Below, piece by piece: positions 1 through 5,333 of a DNA stretch of 7,204 bases. The stretch is from contig CAAEKI010000255.1 in assembly GCA_900756495.1 (NCBI GenBank), positions 1 to 7,204 of the forward strand. The letters are read 5' to 3'. A model generated the notes under the pieces. It did not search any database, had not been told where the DNA came from, and was given only the letters and a program-made list of their open reading frames with translations. Both the position numbers and the translations under genes were made by a program. Position 1 is the stretch's first letter. Each line of letters starts with the position of its first letter. This DNA comes from an uncultured Oscillospiraceae bacterium (GTDB taxonomy: Bacteria; Bacillota; Clostridia; Oscillospirales; Oscillospiraceae).

Positions 1-377
1 CCGCCGCCATATTGGCAGCCGGCACGGCCGAGATGCTGGGGGGATTGGCCCTGATTGGAATCGGATTCTGGTTTCTGCTGGACTGGCTGCGGGGCCGGGG
101 TGGCGGCGGAGCAGCCGACGCTCCGGCCGGGCTGTGGGGCTGGGTCTCGCTTGCCGCCGCCCTGGCCGTCAACAACGCGGGGATTGGAGTGGCTGCCGGG
201 GTCAGCGGAATTCACCCGCTGTGGGCGGCGGCTTGTAATTTTTTTATGACTTTGGCTGCCCTGCCGTTGGGGCGGTGGCTGGGATGCAGGGTGGCAGGCC
301 GTCTGCTCGGGGCCTATGCCCTCCCGCTCTCCGGGGCCCTGTTGGTGGTGCTGGGGGTGTTGGAGGCCCTCTTGTAA
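1..377 (+). CDS. YtaF/MntP-family membrane protein, 5'-truncated
   Basis: This is the C-terminal part of a polytopic membrane protein. The frame is open to the window edge (codons from position 3), so the TTG at 12 is not a real start. About 124 residues remain, with roughly four hydrophobic segments. Two blocks match the MntP/YtaF fold: an EMLGGLALIGIGFW segment like the GGLILIGIG helix of YtaF, and ALAVNNAGIGVAAGVSG like the first helix of the second repeat. The family includes the manganese exporter MntP and the sporulation membrane protein YtaF; the short link between the halves and the AGIG block look closer to YtaF. The acidic residue usual in this second-repeat helix (SLDAFGAGIG in YtaF) is missing, and an Asn-Asn pair lies nearby, so ion specificity cannot be assumed. 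The TAA stop at 375-377 forms part of the -35 box of the pepD promoter. The family call is fairly firm; the function is not. Confidence 0.7.
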   Translation, partial: AAILAAGTAEMLGGLALIGIGFWFLLDWLRGRGGGGAADAPAGLWGWVSLAAALAVNNAGIGVAAGVSGIHPLWAAACNFFMTLAALPLGRWLGCRVAGRLLGAYALPLSGALLVVLGVLEALL

Positions 378-400
378 CCGGGCGGCAGAACTGATACAAT
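372..400 (+). promoter_or_regulatory. Sigma-A-type promoter of pepD
   Basis: TTGTAA at 372-377 (4/6 to consensus) and TACAAT at 395-400 (5/6) are separated by exactly 17 bp. Transcription would start near 407, giving a leader of about 25 nt before the ATG at 432. The -35 box contains the stop codon of the upstream membrane-protein gene, so the promoter is nested in that gene's end. Its position also rules out the ATG at 399 as the pepD start. Confidence 0.6.
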
Positions 401-431
401 GGCTGAAAGGAATGGAAAAGGAAGTGAAAAC

Positions 432-1931
432 ATGAACTTGCTGGAGCGGCTGGGGGGGCGGAAAGCCGTAACCAGGGGCATTGTGGAAACCTTTCTCCGC
501 CTGAATGCCGCACCGCGCCCCTCCTGGCATGAAGAGGCTGAAAGCCGCCTCATAGCGGAGGAGCTGCGGAGGTTGGGCCTGTCCCCCGTCCGGGATACAT
601 GGCATAATGTGAGGGCCGACGTACCCCCATCCCCCGGCGCAGAGAGGGCACCGCTACTGATCCTCCAGGGGCATATGGATATGGTGTGCGCCTGCGCTGA
701 GGGCTTCCGGCCTCTTCGCGACATACCTGCTGCCCGGGTGAAGGATGGGGTGCTCCGGACGGATGGCCGCTCTTCCCTGGGGGCAGACAACAATCTCGGC
801 AATGCCGCCGTGCTGTGGCTCCTGGGCTGCGGAATTACCCACGGCCCGCTGCGGCTTCTCTTTACGGTGGCGGAAGAGGTGGGGCTGGAGGGAGCCCGCC
901 GGATGAGCGGAACATGGCTGGAGGACGCCTCCCTTTTGCTGAATACCGACGGATTTAAGCTGGGGCGGGCCATTGTGGGGTCGGCAGGGGGACGGCGGGA
1001 GACTTACGAAAGACGTCTTGAGACAATACCCGCCCTAGATGGCGTTCCCCTGCGGCTGGAGCTGTCCGGTGCAAGCGGAGGACACTCGGGGGACGATATC
1101 CACAAGGGCAGAGCCAATGCGCTCATACTGCTGGGGCAGTTCCTGCGCGCTCTGAGGGATGCGCTGCCCGGACTGGGCGTCTCCGCCCTGGCGGGGGGAC
1201 AGGCCCACAATGCGATCCCAACAGAGGCAGGGGCCACAGTGATTCTGCCTCCGGGAGGTGAGGACATATTTCTGACCCTGGCGGAGAACGTTCGGGCAGA
1301 GATGGAGTGCAGCTTCCGGATTACGGACCCGCATCTGAAACTGACCTGGGCCCCCGCTGCGCCGCCGGAGGAGATGTGGACGGCAGAGTGCCGTGATGGG
1401 GTCCTCGCCCTTATCACGGGTCTGTTTAACGGAGTATACGCCATGCACCCCTCCTTTCCCAGTGTAGTGGGCGCCTCCGCCAACTTGGGCCGAGTGGCCC
1501 AGGAGGGAGGGCGGCTCCAGGCCTGTGCATTCCTCCGCTGTGCCGGTGGGGAGGAGGAGCGGCGTCTCTCTGCGCAGCACGACGAGACGGCCCGTAAAGC
1601 GGGCTTCACGCTGGTGCACTGCGCCGCATATCCGGGCTGGCCGGGGCGGGCGGACAACCCTCTGGCGCACCTGATGGACAGAGTGTTTTTTCAGGAGACC
1701 GGACGGGGACTGGAGGTCTCAGCTGTCCATGTAGGATTGGAGCCCTCTATTTTTTGTGAAAAGCGGCCCGGCCTTGCCGTAGTGAGTACCGGCCCCGATA
1801 TTCTGGATGCCCATTCGGTGGAAGAGCGCGCCCCCTTGGGACGCCTTTATCAATATGCCCTGCTGCTGGCAGGTACGATGGAGGAGATCGCCTCCGGCCG
1901 CCTCTCCCTTCCCGATAAGGAGGAGAGGTAG
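432..1931 (+). CDS. pepD: Aminoacyl-histidine (Xaa-His) dipeptidase, peptidase family M20C
   Basis: This is a cytosolic di-zinc peptidase that cleaves dipeptides such as Xaa-His, used in peptide nutrition. From the ATG at 432 it is 499 aa, close to the usual 485 or so. The residues matching the metal site are all present: H81 and D83 in GHMDM, D119 in LGADNN, E148-E149 in TVAEEVGLEGA, D173 in LLNTDG and H461 in DAHSVEER. By family knowledge H81, D119, E149, D173 and H461 bind metal, while D83 and E148 are catalytic. The lid domain shows GGHSGDDIHKGRANA (about 216-230) and GGQAHNAIPTEA (about 255-266). The ATG at 432 was chosen because AAAGGAAG lies just upstream; an in-frame ATG at 399 lacks an RBS and overlaps the -10 box. 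Two motifs diverge from typical PepD: GADNN for GADNG, and LLNTDG for LINLDSE. The M20C assignment is firm; the exact substrate is not. Confidence 0.9.
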   Translation: MNLLERLGGRKAVTRGIVETFLRLNAAPRPSWHEEAESRLIAEELRRLGLSPVRDTWHNVRADVPPSPGAERAPLLILQGHMDMVCACAEGFRPLRDIPAARVKDGVLRTDGRSSLGADNNLGNAAVLWLLGCGITHGPLRLLFTVAEEVGLEGARRMSGTWLEDASLLLNTDGFKLGRAIVGSAGGRRETYERRLETIPALDGVPLRLELSGASGGHSGDDIHKGRANALILLGQFLRALRDALPGLGVSALAGGQAHNAIPTEAGATVILPPGGEDIFLTLAENVRAEMECSFRITDPHLKLTWAPAAPPEEMWTAECRDGVLALITGLFNGVYAMHPSFPSVVGASANLGRVAQEGGRLQACAFLRCAGGEEERRLSAQHDETARKAGFTLVHCAAYPGWPGRADNPLAHLMDRVFFQETGRGLEVSAVHVGLEPSIFCEKRPGLAVVSTGPDILDAHSVEERAPLGRLYQYALLLAGTMEEIASGRLSLPDKEER

Positions 1932-2046
1932 ATACCGGAATGCCTGTGCCTGGGCGAACGGGCGGCCGCTGCCGTGAGAAGCAGAGGGGGCGGAGATCCG
2001 TTTGGCCGCCGGGGCAGATACGCGGCGTTTGGTACGGCCGACAGAA

Positions 2047-2093
2047 AAAATGAGCCGCCGCGGTTCTTTTTCAGAGCAGCGGCGGCTTATTTT
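2047..2093 (+). terminator. Bidirectional intrinsic terminator between pepD and the HAD gene
   Basis: AGCCGCCGC (2053-2061) pairs with GCGGCGGCT (2079-2087). The stem extends outward through a G-U pair and A/T pairs to AAAA (2047-2050) and TTTT (2090-2093), with a 17-nt loop. On the minus strand the stem runs into six Ts (2050-2045), a good U-tract for the thiT-HAD transcript. On the plus strand it ends in ATTTT, a weaker tail for pepD. Its place between two converging genes fits a shared terminator. The bases from 1932 to 2046 show no gene or other signal. Confidence 0.85.
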
Positions 2094-2100
2094 GCCTGCG

Positions 2101-2907
2101 TCAATATATTTGGTCCAGTATTCCCACAATTTCAGCAATACAGCTCTGGTCGCAGGAGCCTATCACTCTGGCTCCCCAGGCCTTGACCTCAGGGGCACAG
2201 TTGGCGGGGGCAAATGGGATGGCTGAGATGGCCAGCATGGGCAGGTCGTTCTGATTATCCCCCACGCAGTAGATGTGGCTCCGGTCGATGCCCAGCTGAT
2301 CGGCGAGATGAAGAACCATCCCCCCTTTATTGCTCCCCTTGCGGGTGAGCTCCAGGAGGACTTGGTTGGAGAAGATCACCTCGTAATATGCGCTCCATCG
2401 CTCCAGCATATAGCGCTGCACCTTACGCAGAATGGTATTGTCCTGCTGAAGGATCACTTTGCTCCAGGGCAGAGGCATTTCAGCCACGGGTCGTTCGATA
2501 TAGGTGCTCTTAGCCCGCCGGATGTGGCGCTCAGTCACCATGTTGGGGTTATATGCGTAGATATCGTCTCCATGGTAACTCTCAAAGCCAAGAGCAGGGA
2601 AGGACGCGCAGACCTCCTCCATATCCGTACGGATCCGGTCGGGGAGAAAGGTCTCGTATATCATCTGATCTGCCACAAAGTCATAGAGGGCCGAACCGTT
2701 GGAGAGTATCACCGGGGCATTGATGGGGGCCAGGGAAAAAACAGGGGCAAATGTGGCGTGAGCACGGCCGGTAGCCACGGTAAAGGTGCCGCCCTCCTGA
2801 ACAAAATACGTCAGGGCATGCACGTTCTCAGGCGACACCGTAAAGTCGGAGCCATACAAAGTGTCGTCAAAGTCGCTGACCAGGAGCACGCCGTCAAATT
2901 TGCCCAA
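2101..2907 (-). CDS. Cof-like HAD-superfamily phosphatase in a TPP-riboswitch operon
   Basis: This is a cytosolic Mg-dependent phosphatase of the Hydrolase_3/Cof group, 268 aa. All four HAD motifs are visible: DFDDT at 12-16 (D12 nucleophile, D14 acid/base), SNG at 69-71, K194 in SNKGG, and GDNQND at 216-221. A Cof-type cap domain fills about 85-185. Motif I reads DxDDT rather than the usual DxDGT, a variant also seen in other HAD proteins. The gene follows thiT by 14 nt with no terminator between them, so it is cotranscribed and under the TPP riboswitch. E. coli Cof is known to hydrolyse the thiamin precursor HMP-PP, so a thiamin-pathway role is a reasonable inference. The start is uncertain. 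TTG at 2907 follows a stop codon at 2916-2914 closely. TAAGG (2924-2920) is 12 nt from that TTG but only 6 nt from an in-frame ATT at 2913. Confidence 0.88.
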   Translation of the reverse strand: MGKFDGVLLVSDFDDTLYGSDFTVSPENVHALTYFVQEGGTFTVATGRAHATFAPVFSLAPINAPVILSNGSALYDFVADQMIYETFLPDRIRTDMEEVCASFPALGFESYHGDDIYAYNPNMVTERHIRRAKSTYIERPVAEMPLPWSKVILQQDNTILRKVQRYMLERWSAYYEVIFSNQVLLELTRKGSNKGGMVLHLADQLGIDRSHIYCVGDNQNDLPMLAISAIPFAPANCAPEVKAWGARVIGSCDQSCIAEIVGILDQIY

Positions 2908-2921
2908 AGGAATTCACAACC

Positions 2922-3509
2922 TTATTTTCGCAAGTCCGCCCCGGTGATATACCGCCTCAGCGGCAAGTAGAGGGCGGCGAAGATAATCAGGCAGATGGCG
3001 GTGTCGATCGCCACATAGCTGCCGTTATATGCCAGAGAGTACATCCAGGGACTGGTAAAGGTGGTGTTAAAGAGCTCGGTGGGGGCCAGGATGCGGTAGA
3101 TGGTAATACCGCTGATAAAATGAACCGCGAACCGGGCGGCAGCGCCCAGGAGGGTCCCCCAGAAGATTCCACGCTCCCGGCCCCGGAAGAGACCGGCCAC
3201 TCCGATAACAGTGAAGGCCGCGATGTAGTCCAGCAGAATGGACTGCCAGCCATAGGCCAGGACGCCCTGGACAAAGATCTGCAGTACGCCGAAGGCAAGA
3301 CAAACGACAAAGCCGCTCTTCATGCCCCAGCGGACACAGTACAGGAATAAGGGAAGCATCTCCAGTGAAATACTTCCGCCCTGAGGCAGCTCAAAGACCT
3401 TGAACAGCCCCAAGATCAGGCTGAGGGCTACCATAATGGCCCCTTCGCACAGGGCCCGGATCCCCATAATGGCACGGGTACGGGCAGCGGGTGCAGTTGT
3501 TTTTCCCAT
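2922..3509 (-). CDS. thiT: ThiT, thiamin-specific S-component of an ECF transporter
   Basis: This integral membrane protein binds thiamin and associates with the shared EcfA-EcfA'-EcfT energising module, which is not encoded here. It is 195 aa with about six membrane helices, normal for the family. Diagnostic blocks are LPQGGSISLEMLPLFL (41-56) followed by RWG, LLDYIAAFTVIGVAGLF (92-108), RFAVHFISG (126-134) and YSLAYNGSY (157-165). H130 and N162 sit where ThiT structures place thiamin-contacting His and Asn residues (by motif position, not a computed alignment). The ATG at 3509 is preceded by AGGAGGA (3523-3517) with a 7-nt spacer, an ideal RBS. An upstream TPP riboswitch with a terminator hairpin supports the thiamin assignment independently and predicts shut-off when TPP is abundant. 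The downstream HAD gene is in the same transcript. Confidence 0.93.
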   Translation of the reverse strand: MGKTTAPAARTRAIMGIRALCEGAIMVALSLILGLFKVFELPQGGSISLEMLPLFLYCVRWGMKSGFVVCLAFGVLQIFVQGVLAYGWQSILLDYIAAFTVIGVAGLFRGRERGIFWGTLLGAAARFAVHFISGITIYRILAPTELFNTTFTSPWMYSLAYNGSYVAIDTAICLIIFAALYLPLRRYITGADLRK

Positions 3510-3516
3510 ATGCTGT

Positions 3517-3523
3517 TCCTCCT
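3517..3523 (-). promoter_or_regulatory. Ribosome binding site of thiT
   Basis: AGGAGGA on the minus strand, 7 nt before the ATG at 3509. It lies immediately after the U-tract of the leader terminator hairpin, so it is only transcribed when the riboswitch allows read-through. This supports transcriptional rather than translational control. Confidence 0.8.
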
Positions 3524-3571
3524 AATAAAGATGTACCGCAGCGCAAACCTGGATAAGCGCAATGCGGTACA
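3524..3571 (-). terminator. Intrinsic terminator of the TPP-riboswitch expression platform
   Basis: In RNA sense, TGTACCGCA (3571-3563) pairs perfectly with TGCGGTACA (3540-3532). The stem continues past a 2-nt bulge with GCGC (3560-3557) against GCGC (3544-3541), leaving a 12-nt loop. It is followed by TCTTTATT (3531-3524), a moderate U-tract, directly before the thiT RBS. The left arm can alternatively pair, with bulges, to the 3' strand of the aptamer (GCGTAGGA, 3609-3602). That gives a plausible antiterminator when TPP is absent. The hairpin is seen directly; the switching mechanism is inferred. Confidence 0.72.
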
Positions 3572-3598
3572 GGAGAAACAACCCCATGTGTCGAATTC

Positions 3599-3696
3599 GC
3601 TTCCTACGCCGGCATTACCCGGATCAGGTTCAAGGGACCGAAGACGGCGATACGTCTCACATCTCAGACGGACTTGCGTCCAGCGCCCCTGGGGTG
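3599..3696 (-). ncRNA. TPP (thi-box) riboswitch aptamer
   Basis: The minus strand carries the conserved thi-box elements in order. GGGG (3689-3686) forms P2 with TCCC. A P3 hairpin GGAC-GCAA-GTCC is followed by CTGAGA (3667-3662), the pyrimidine-sensing bulge. A P3a stem AGACG/CGTCT comes next. Then come TGAACCTGAT and the P5 hairpin CCGG-GTAATG-CCGG, and finally GCGTAGGAAG (3609-3600). The element senses thiamin pyrophosphate and lies about 90 nt ahead of thiT, so it should repress thiT and the HAD gene when TPP is high. A canonical P1 closing stem is not obvious; the nearest complement to ACCCCA (3695-3690) is TGGGGT at 3586-3581. Confidence 0.95.
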
Positions 3697-3709
3697 TGCG
3701 GCAACCTCC

Positions 3710-3737
3710 GGCAGCGGCGGCTGAGTCGCCGTCTGCC
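3710..3737 (-). other. GC-rich hairpin in the thiT leader, 5' of the aptamer
   Basis: GGCAG (3710-3714) pairs with CTGCC (3733-3737) and CGGCG (3715-3719) with CGCCG (3727-3731), around a 7-nt loop and one bulged base at 3732. The RNA stem of about 10 bp is stable and has no U-tract on either side, so it is not a terminator. It lies some 15 nt upstream of the riboswitch core and is not part of the standard TPP aptamer. It may insulate aptamer folding or protect the 5' end; its function is unknown. Confidence 0.5.
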
Positions 3738-3792
3738 GCGCTGCTCTGATCCGAACACACCCGAGATTCGATTTATCCTGCGGATTGGATAA

Positions 3793-3822
3793 ATTCTATA
3801 CCAGCTTGCCCAGCTTTGTCAA
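3793..3822 (-). promoter_or_regulatory. Sigma-A-type promoter of the thiT-HAD operon
   Basis: On the minus strand, a perfect TTGACA (3822-3817) is followed by TAGAAT (3798-3793, 5/6) at an 18-bp spacing, or by TATAGA (3800-3795) at 16 bp. Transcription would start near 3786, giving a leader of about 275 nt that holds the hairpin, riboswitch and terminator. The TAG of the -10 box is the stop codon of the rluD-type gene, so the promoter is embedded in that gene's last codons. Confidence 0.72.
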
Positions 3823-4710
3823 TACCTCCTGGAACCAGTCGGGCAGCGGGCACTCCAGGGTAAGGCGGTCGCCGGTGCGGGGGTGGGTAAAGGAGAGCCT
3901 CTTCGCGTGGAGGCATTGACCTGCCAGCCCCGGGTAGGGCCTTTTGGATCCATAGACCACATCTCCCAGCAAAGGGTGGCCGATGTGGGCCAGATGGACC
4001 CGGATTTGGTGGGTTCGTCCGGTCTCCAGACGGCATTGAATATGGGAATACCCCGGAAAACGGGCGAGGACGGACCAGTGGGTGACCGCCTCCCGTCCCA
4101 GCAGGAAGTCGACCGCCATCCGCTTTCGATCCATACGGTGGCGGGCGATGGGGGCGTTGACCGTGCCCGAGTCCTCTCTCAGATTGCCCACGCAGACCGC
4201 CTCATATTCCCGGTACAAGCTGTGATCCTGAAGCTGCTCCGCCAGAGCGAGGTGGGCGAAATCGTTTTTGGCGGCGACAAGAAGGCCGGAGGTATCCCGG
4301 TCAATGCGGTGTACAATACCGGGACGGAGGGTTCCGTTGATTCCGGAGAGCGATTCTTTGCAGTGATATAACAGCGCGTTGACCAGAGTTCCGTCGGGGT
4401 GCCCCGCCGCAGGGTGGACCACCATGCCTACCGGCTTGTTGACGACGATGATATCGGCATCCTCGTACACGACATCCAGAGGGATATTTTGGGGGAACAC
4501 ATCCATGGGGGCCGGATCTGGCAGGGCAACGGTAAAGGTGTCCCCTGGGACGGTTTTGTCGCTCTTTTTCACCGGGACGCCGCAGCGTGTCACGAGGCCC
4601 TCCTCCAGCAGCCGCTGGGCTGCCGAGCGAGTCAGGTCGGGAAGAAGGCGGGAGAGAAAGCTGTCCACCCGCTCCCCGGTACGGTCAGCGGTCAGAGTTA
4701 GAGGCATCAT
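3796..4710 (-). CDS. rluD: RluA/RluD-family ribosomal large-subunit pseudouridine synthase
   Basis: This enzyme isomerises uridine to pseudouridine in 23S rRNA. From the ATG at 4710 it is 304 aa, normal for Firmicute RluD-like proteins. An S4 RNA-binding domain occupies about 12-75 (RVDSFLSRLLPDLTRSAAQRLL, in part). The catalytic domain follows with NKPVGMVVHP (91-100), HRIDRDTSGLLV (134-145, D137 the catalytic aspartate), REYEAV (167-172) and GRTHQIRVH (231-239). The frame is open further upstream to 4758, but MMPLTLTADR at 4710 matches where family members begin and has GAAGGG 11 nt upstream. The second ATG at 4707 is also possible. The start overlaps the end of lspA by 26 bp, suggesting translational coupling; lspA-rluD pairing is common in Firmicutes. 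Family membership is firm. The exact target uridine cannot be read from sequence, so the symbol is by similarity. Confidence 0.9.
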   Translation of the reverse strand: MMPLTLTADRTGERVDSFLSRLLPDLTRSAAQRLLEEGLVTRCGVPVKKSDKTVPGDTFTVALPDPAPMDVFPQNIPLDVVYEDADIIVVNKPVGMVVHPAAGHPDGTLVNALLYHCKESLSGINGTLRPGIVHRIDRDTSGLLVAAKNDFAHLALAEQLQDHSLYREYEAVCVGNLREDSGTVNAPIARHRMDRKRMAVDFLLGREAVTHWSVLARFPGYSHIQCRLETGRTHQIRVHLAHIGHPLLGDVVYGSKRPYPGLAGQCLHAKRLSFTHPRTGDRLTLECPLPDWFQEVLTKLGKLV

Positions 4711-5176
4711 GGGCGTACTTTCCCTTCTTTTCCCACTTTTCGTAGAAGAAAATGACATACACGCACAGGGAGATGCCGCCCAGTACCACGCAGATATCAG
4801 CTACATTGAAGACGGCAAAGTTCATAAAAGTTGTCTGAAACATGTCGGTGACAAAGCCCAAAAAGACCCGGTCAATCAAGTTGCCCACTGCGCCCGCCAA
4901 TACCACGGCCAGGGAGATTACACCCCAGGGACGGGTAAAGATTTTTTTGATCAGAGCTAGGATCAGCAGCACTGCTACAACCAGAGAGACGACCGCCAGG
5001 ACCCAGGTATGCTCCTGAAAGAGGGAAAACGCCGCGCCTGTGTTCTGGACGTAGGAGAGGTCCATAACCCCTGGGATTAGGGTGATGCTGCCGCCTAGGG
5101 GAATGTTGTGCCGCACCAGCAGTTTGACGACCTGGTCCAGAACAACCAATGCGGCGGCGAGAAGGAAGTAGAGCAT
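4685..5176 (-). CDS. lspA: Lipoprotein signal peptidase (signal peptidase II)
   Basis: This membrane aspartyl protease removes the signal peptide from diacylglyceryl-modified prolipoproteins. It is 163 aa with four membrane helices (roughly 1-20, 57-77, 86-106, 130-146). Family motifs are DQVVK (14-18), YVQNTGAAFSLF (42-53), AGAVGNLIDR (94-103), GFVTDMF (107-113) and FNVAD (123-127). D111 and D127 correspond to the catalytic pair in LspA structures. The highly charged C-terminal tail (EKWEKKGK) should be cytoplasmic. The ATG at 5176 has AAAGGAGA about 9 nt upstream, and a promoter lies at 5249-5221. It is the first gene of an operon with the rluD-type gene, whose start it overlaps. Nothing is unusual in length or active site. 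Confidence 0.96.
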   Translation of the reverse strand: MLYFLLAAALVVLDQVVKLLVRHNIPLGGSITLIPGVMDLSYVQNTGAAFSLFQEHTWVLAVVSLVVAVLLILALIKKIFTRPWGVISLAVVLAGAVGNLIDRVFLGFVTDMFQTTFMNFAVFNVADICVVLGGISLCVYVIFFYEKWEKKGKYAHDASNSDR

Positions 5177-5220
5177 AAAACGGTTCTCCTTTAGGATAAT
5201 GGATTACAGATTTACAGCCT

Positions 5221-5249
5221 ATTCTATCACGGGGCGGCGTTCGGGGCAA
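5221..5249 (-). promoter_or_regulatory. Sigma-A-type promoter of lspA-rluD
   Basis: On the minus strand TTGCCC (5249-5244, 4/6) and TAGAAT (5226-5221, 5/6) are separated by 17 bp. Transcription would start near 5214, giving a leader of about 38 nt. It is divergent from the promoter at 5273-5301, with only 23 bp between the two -35 boxes. Confidence 0.6.
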
Positions 5250-5252
5250 CGC

Positions 5253-5266
5253 TTTTCCCGGGAAAA
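5253..5266. promoter_or_regulatory. Perfect 14-bp palindrome between divergent promoters (candidate operator)
   Basis: TTTTCCCGGGAAAA is exactly self-complementary. It lies in the 23-bp gap between the -35 boxes of the lspA and SIR2-TPR promoters, close to both. This is a typical place for a dimeric regulator to bind. With no spacer between the half-sites it cannot form a useful RNA hairpin, which favours a DNA-level role. No regulator is encoded next to it in the window, and chance occurrence is possible. Confidence 0.4.
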
Positions 5267-5272
5267 AGGGCA

Positions 5273-5301
5273 TTGTCCGCGGCACTGGTTTCTGCTATAC
5301 T
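5273..5301 (+). promoter_or_regulatory. Sigma-A-type promoter of the SIR2-TPR gene
   Basis: TTGTCC (5273-5278, 4/6) and TATACT (5296-5301, 5/6) are separated by exactly 17 bp. Transcription would start near 5308, and AAAGGAGG follows at 5316-5323, 10 nt before the ATG at 5334. The gene therefore has its own short leader and a strong RBS, and does not depend on read-through. Confidence 0.65.
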
Positions 5302-5333
5302 GGAAAATATAGAGAAAAGGAGGCCGGACGGAG

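Noticed and set aside
399..431. ATG at 399 as the pepD start
   Set aside because: It lacks a ribosome binding site and overlaps the -10 box. The ATG at 432 has AAAGGAAG upstream and matches the family N-terminus.
314..1670. Minus-strand open frames opposite pepD (up to 219 codons)
   Set aside because: They are low-complexity Ser/Arg/Pro-rich translations typical of antisense to a GC-rich gene, with no domain or start signals.
2275..2970. Plus-strand open frame (231 codons) opposite the HAD and thiT genes
   Set aside because: It lies across two well-supported minus-strand genes and shows no domain, RBS or promoter.
3700..3770. Second (tandem) riboswitch upstream of the TPP aptamer
   Set aside because: Only a simple GC hairpin is visible. 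No second set of thi-box motifs or other known aptamer core was found.
4711..4758. Upstream extension of the rluD-type gene to an ATG at 4758
   Set aside because: The extra 16 residues are Ser/Lys/Arg-rich, lie within the lspA coding sequence, and are not part of the family's usual N-terminus.
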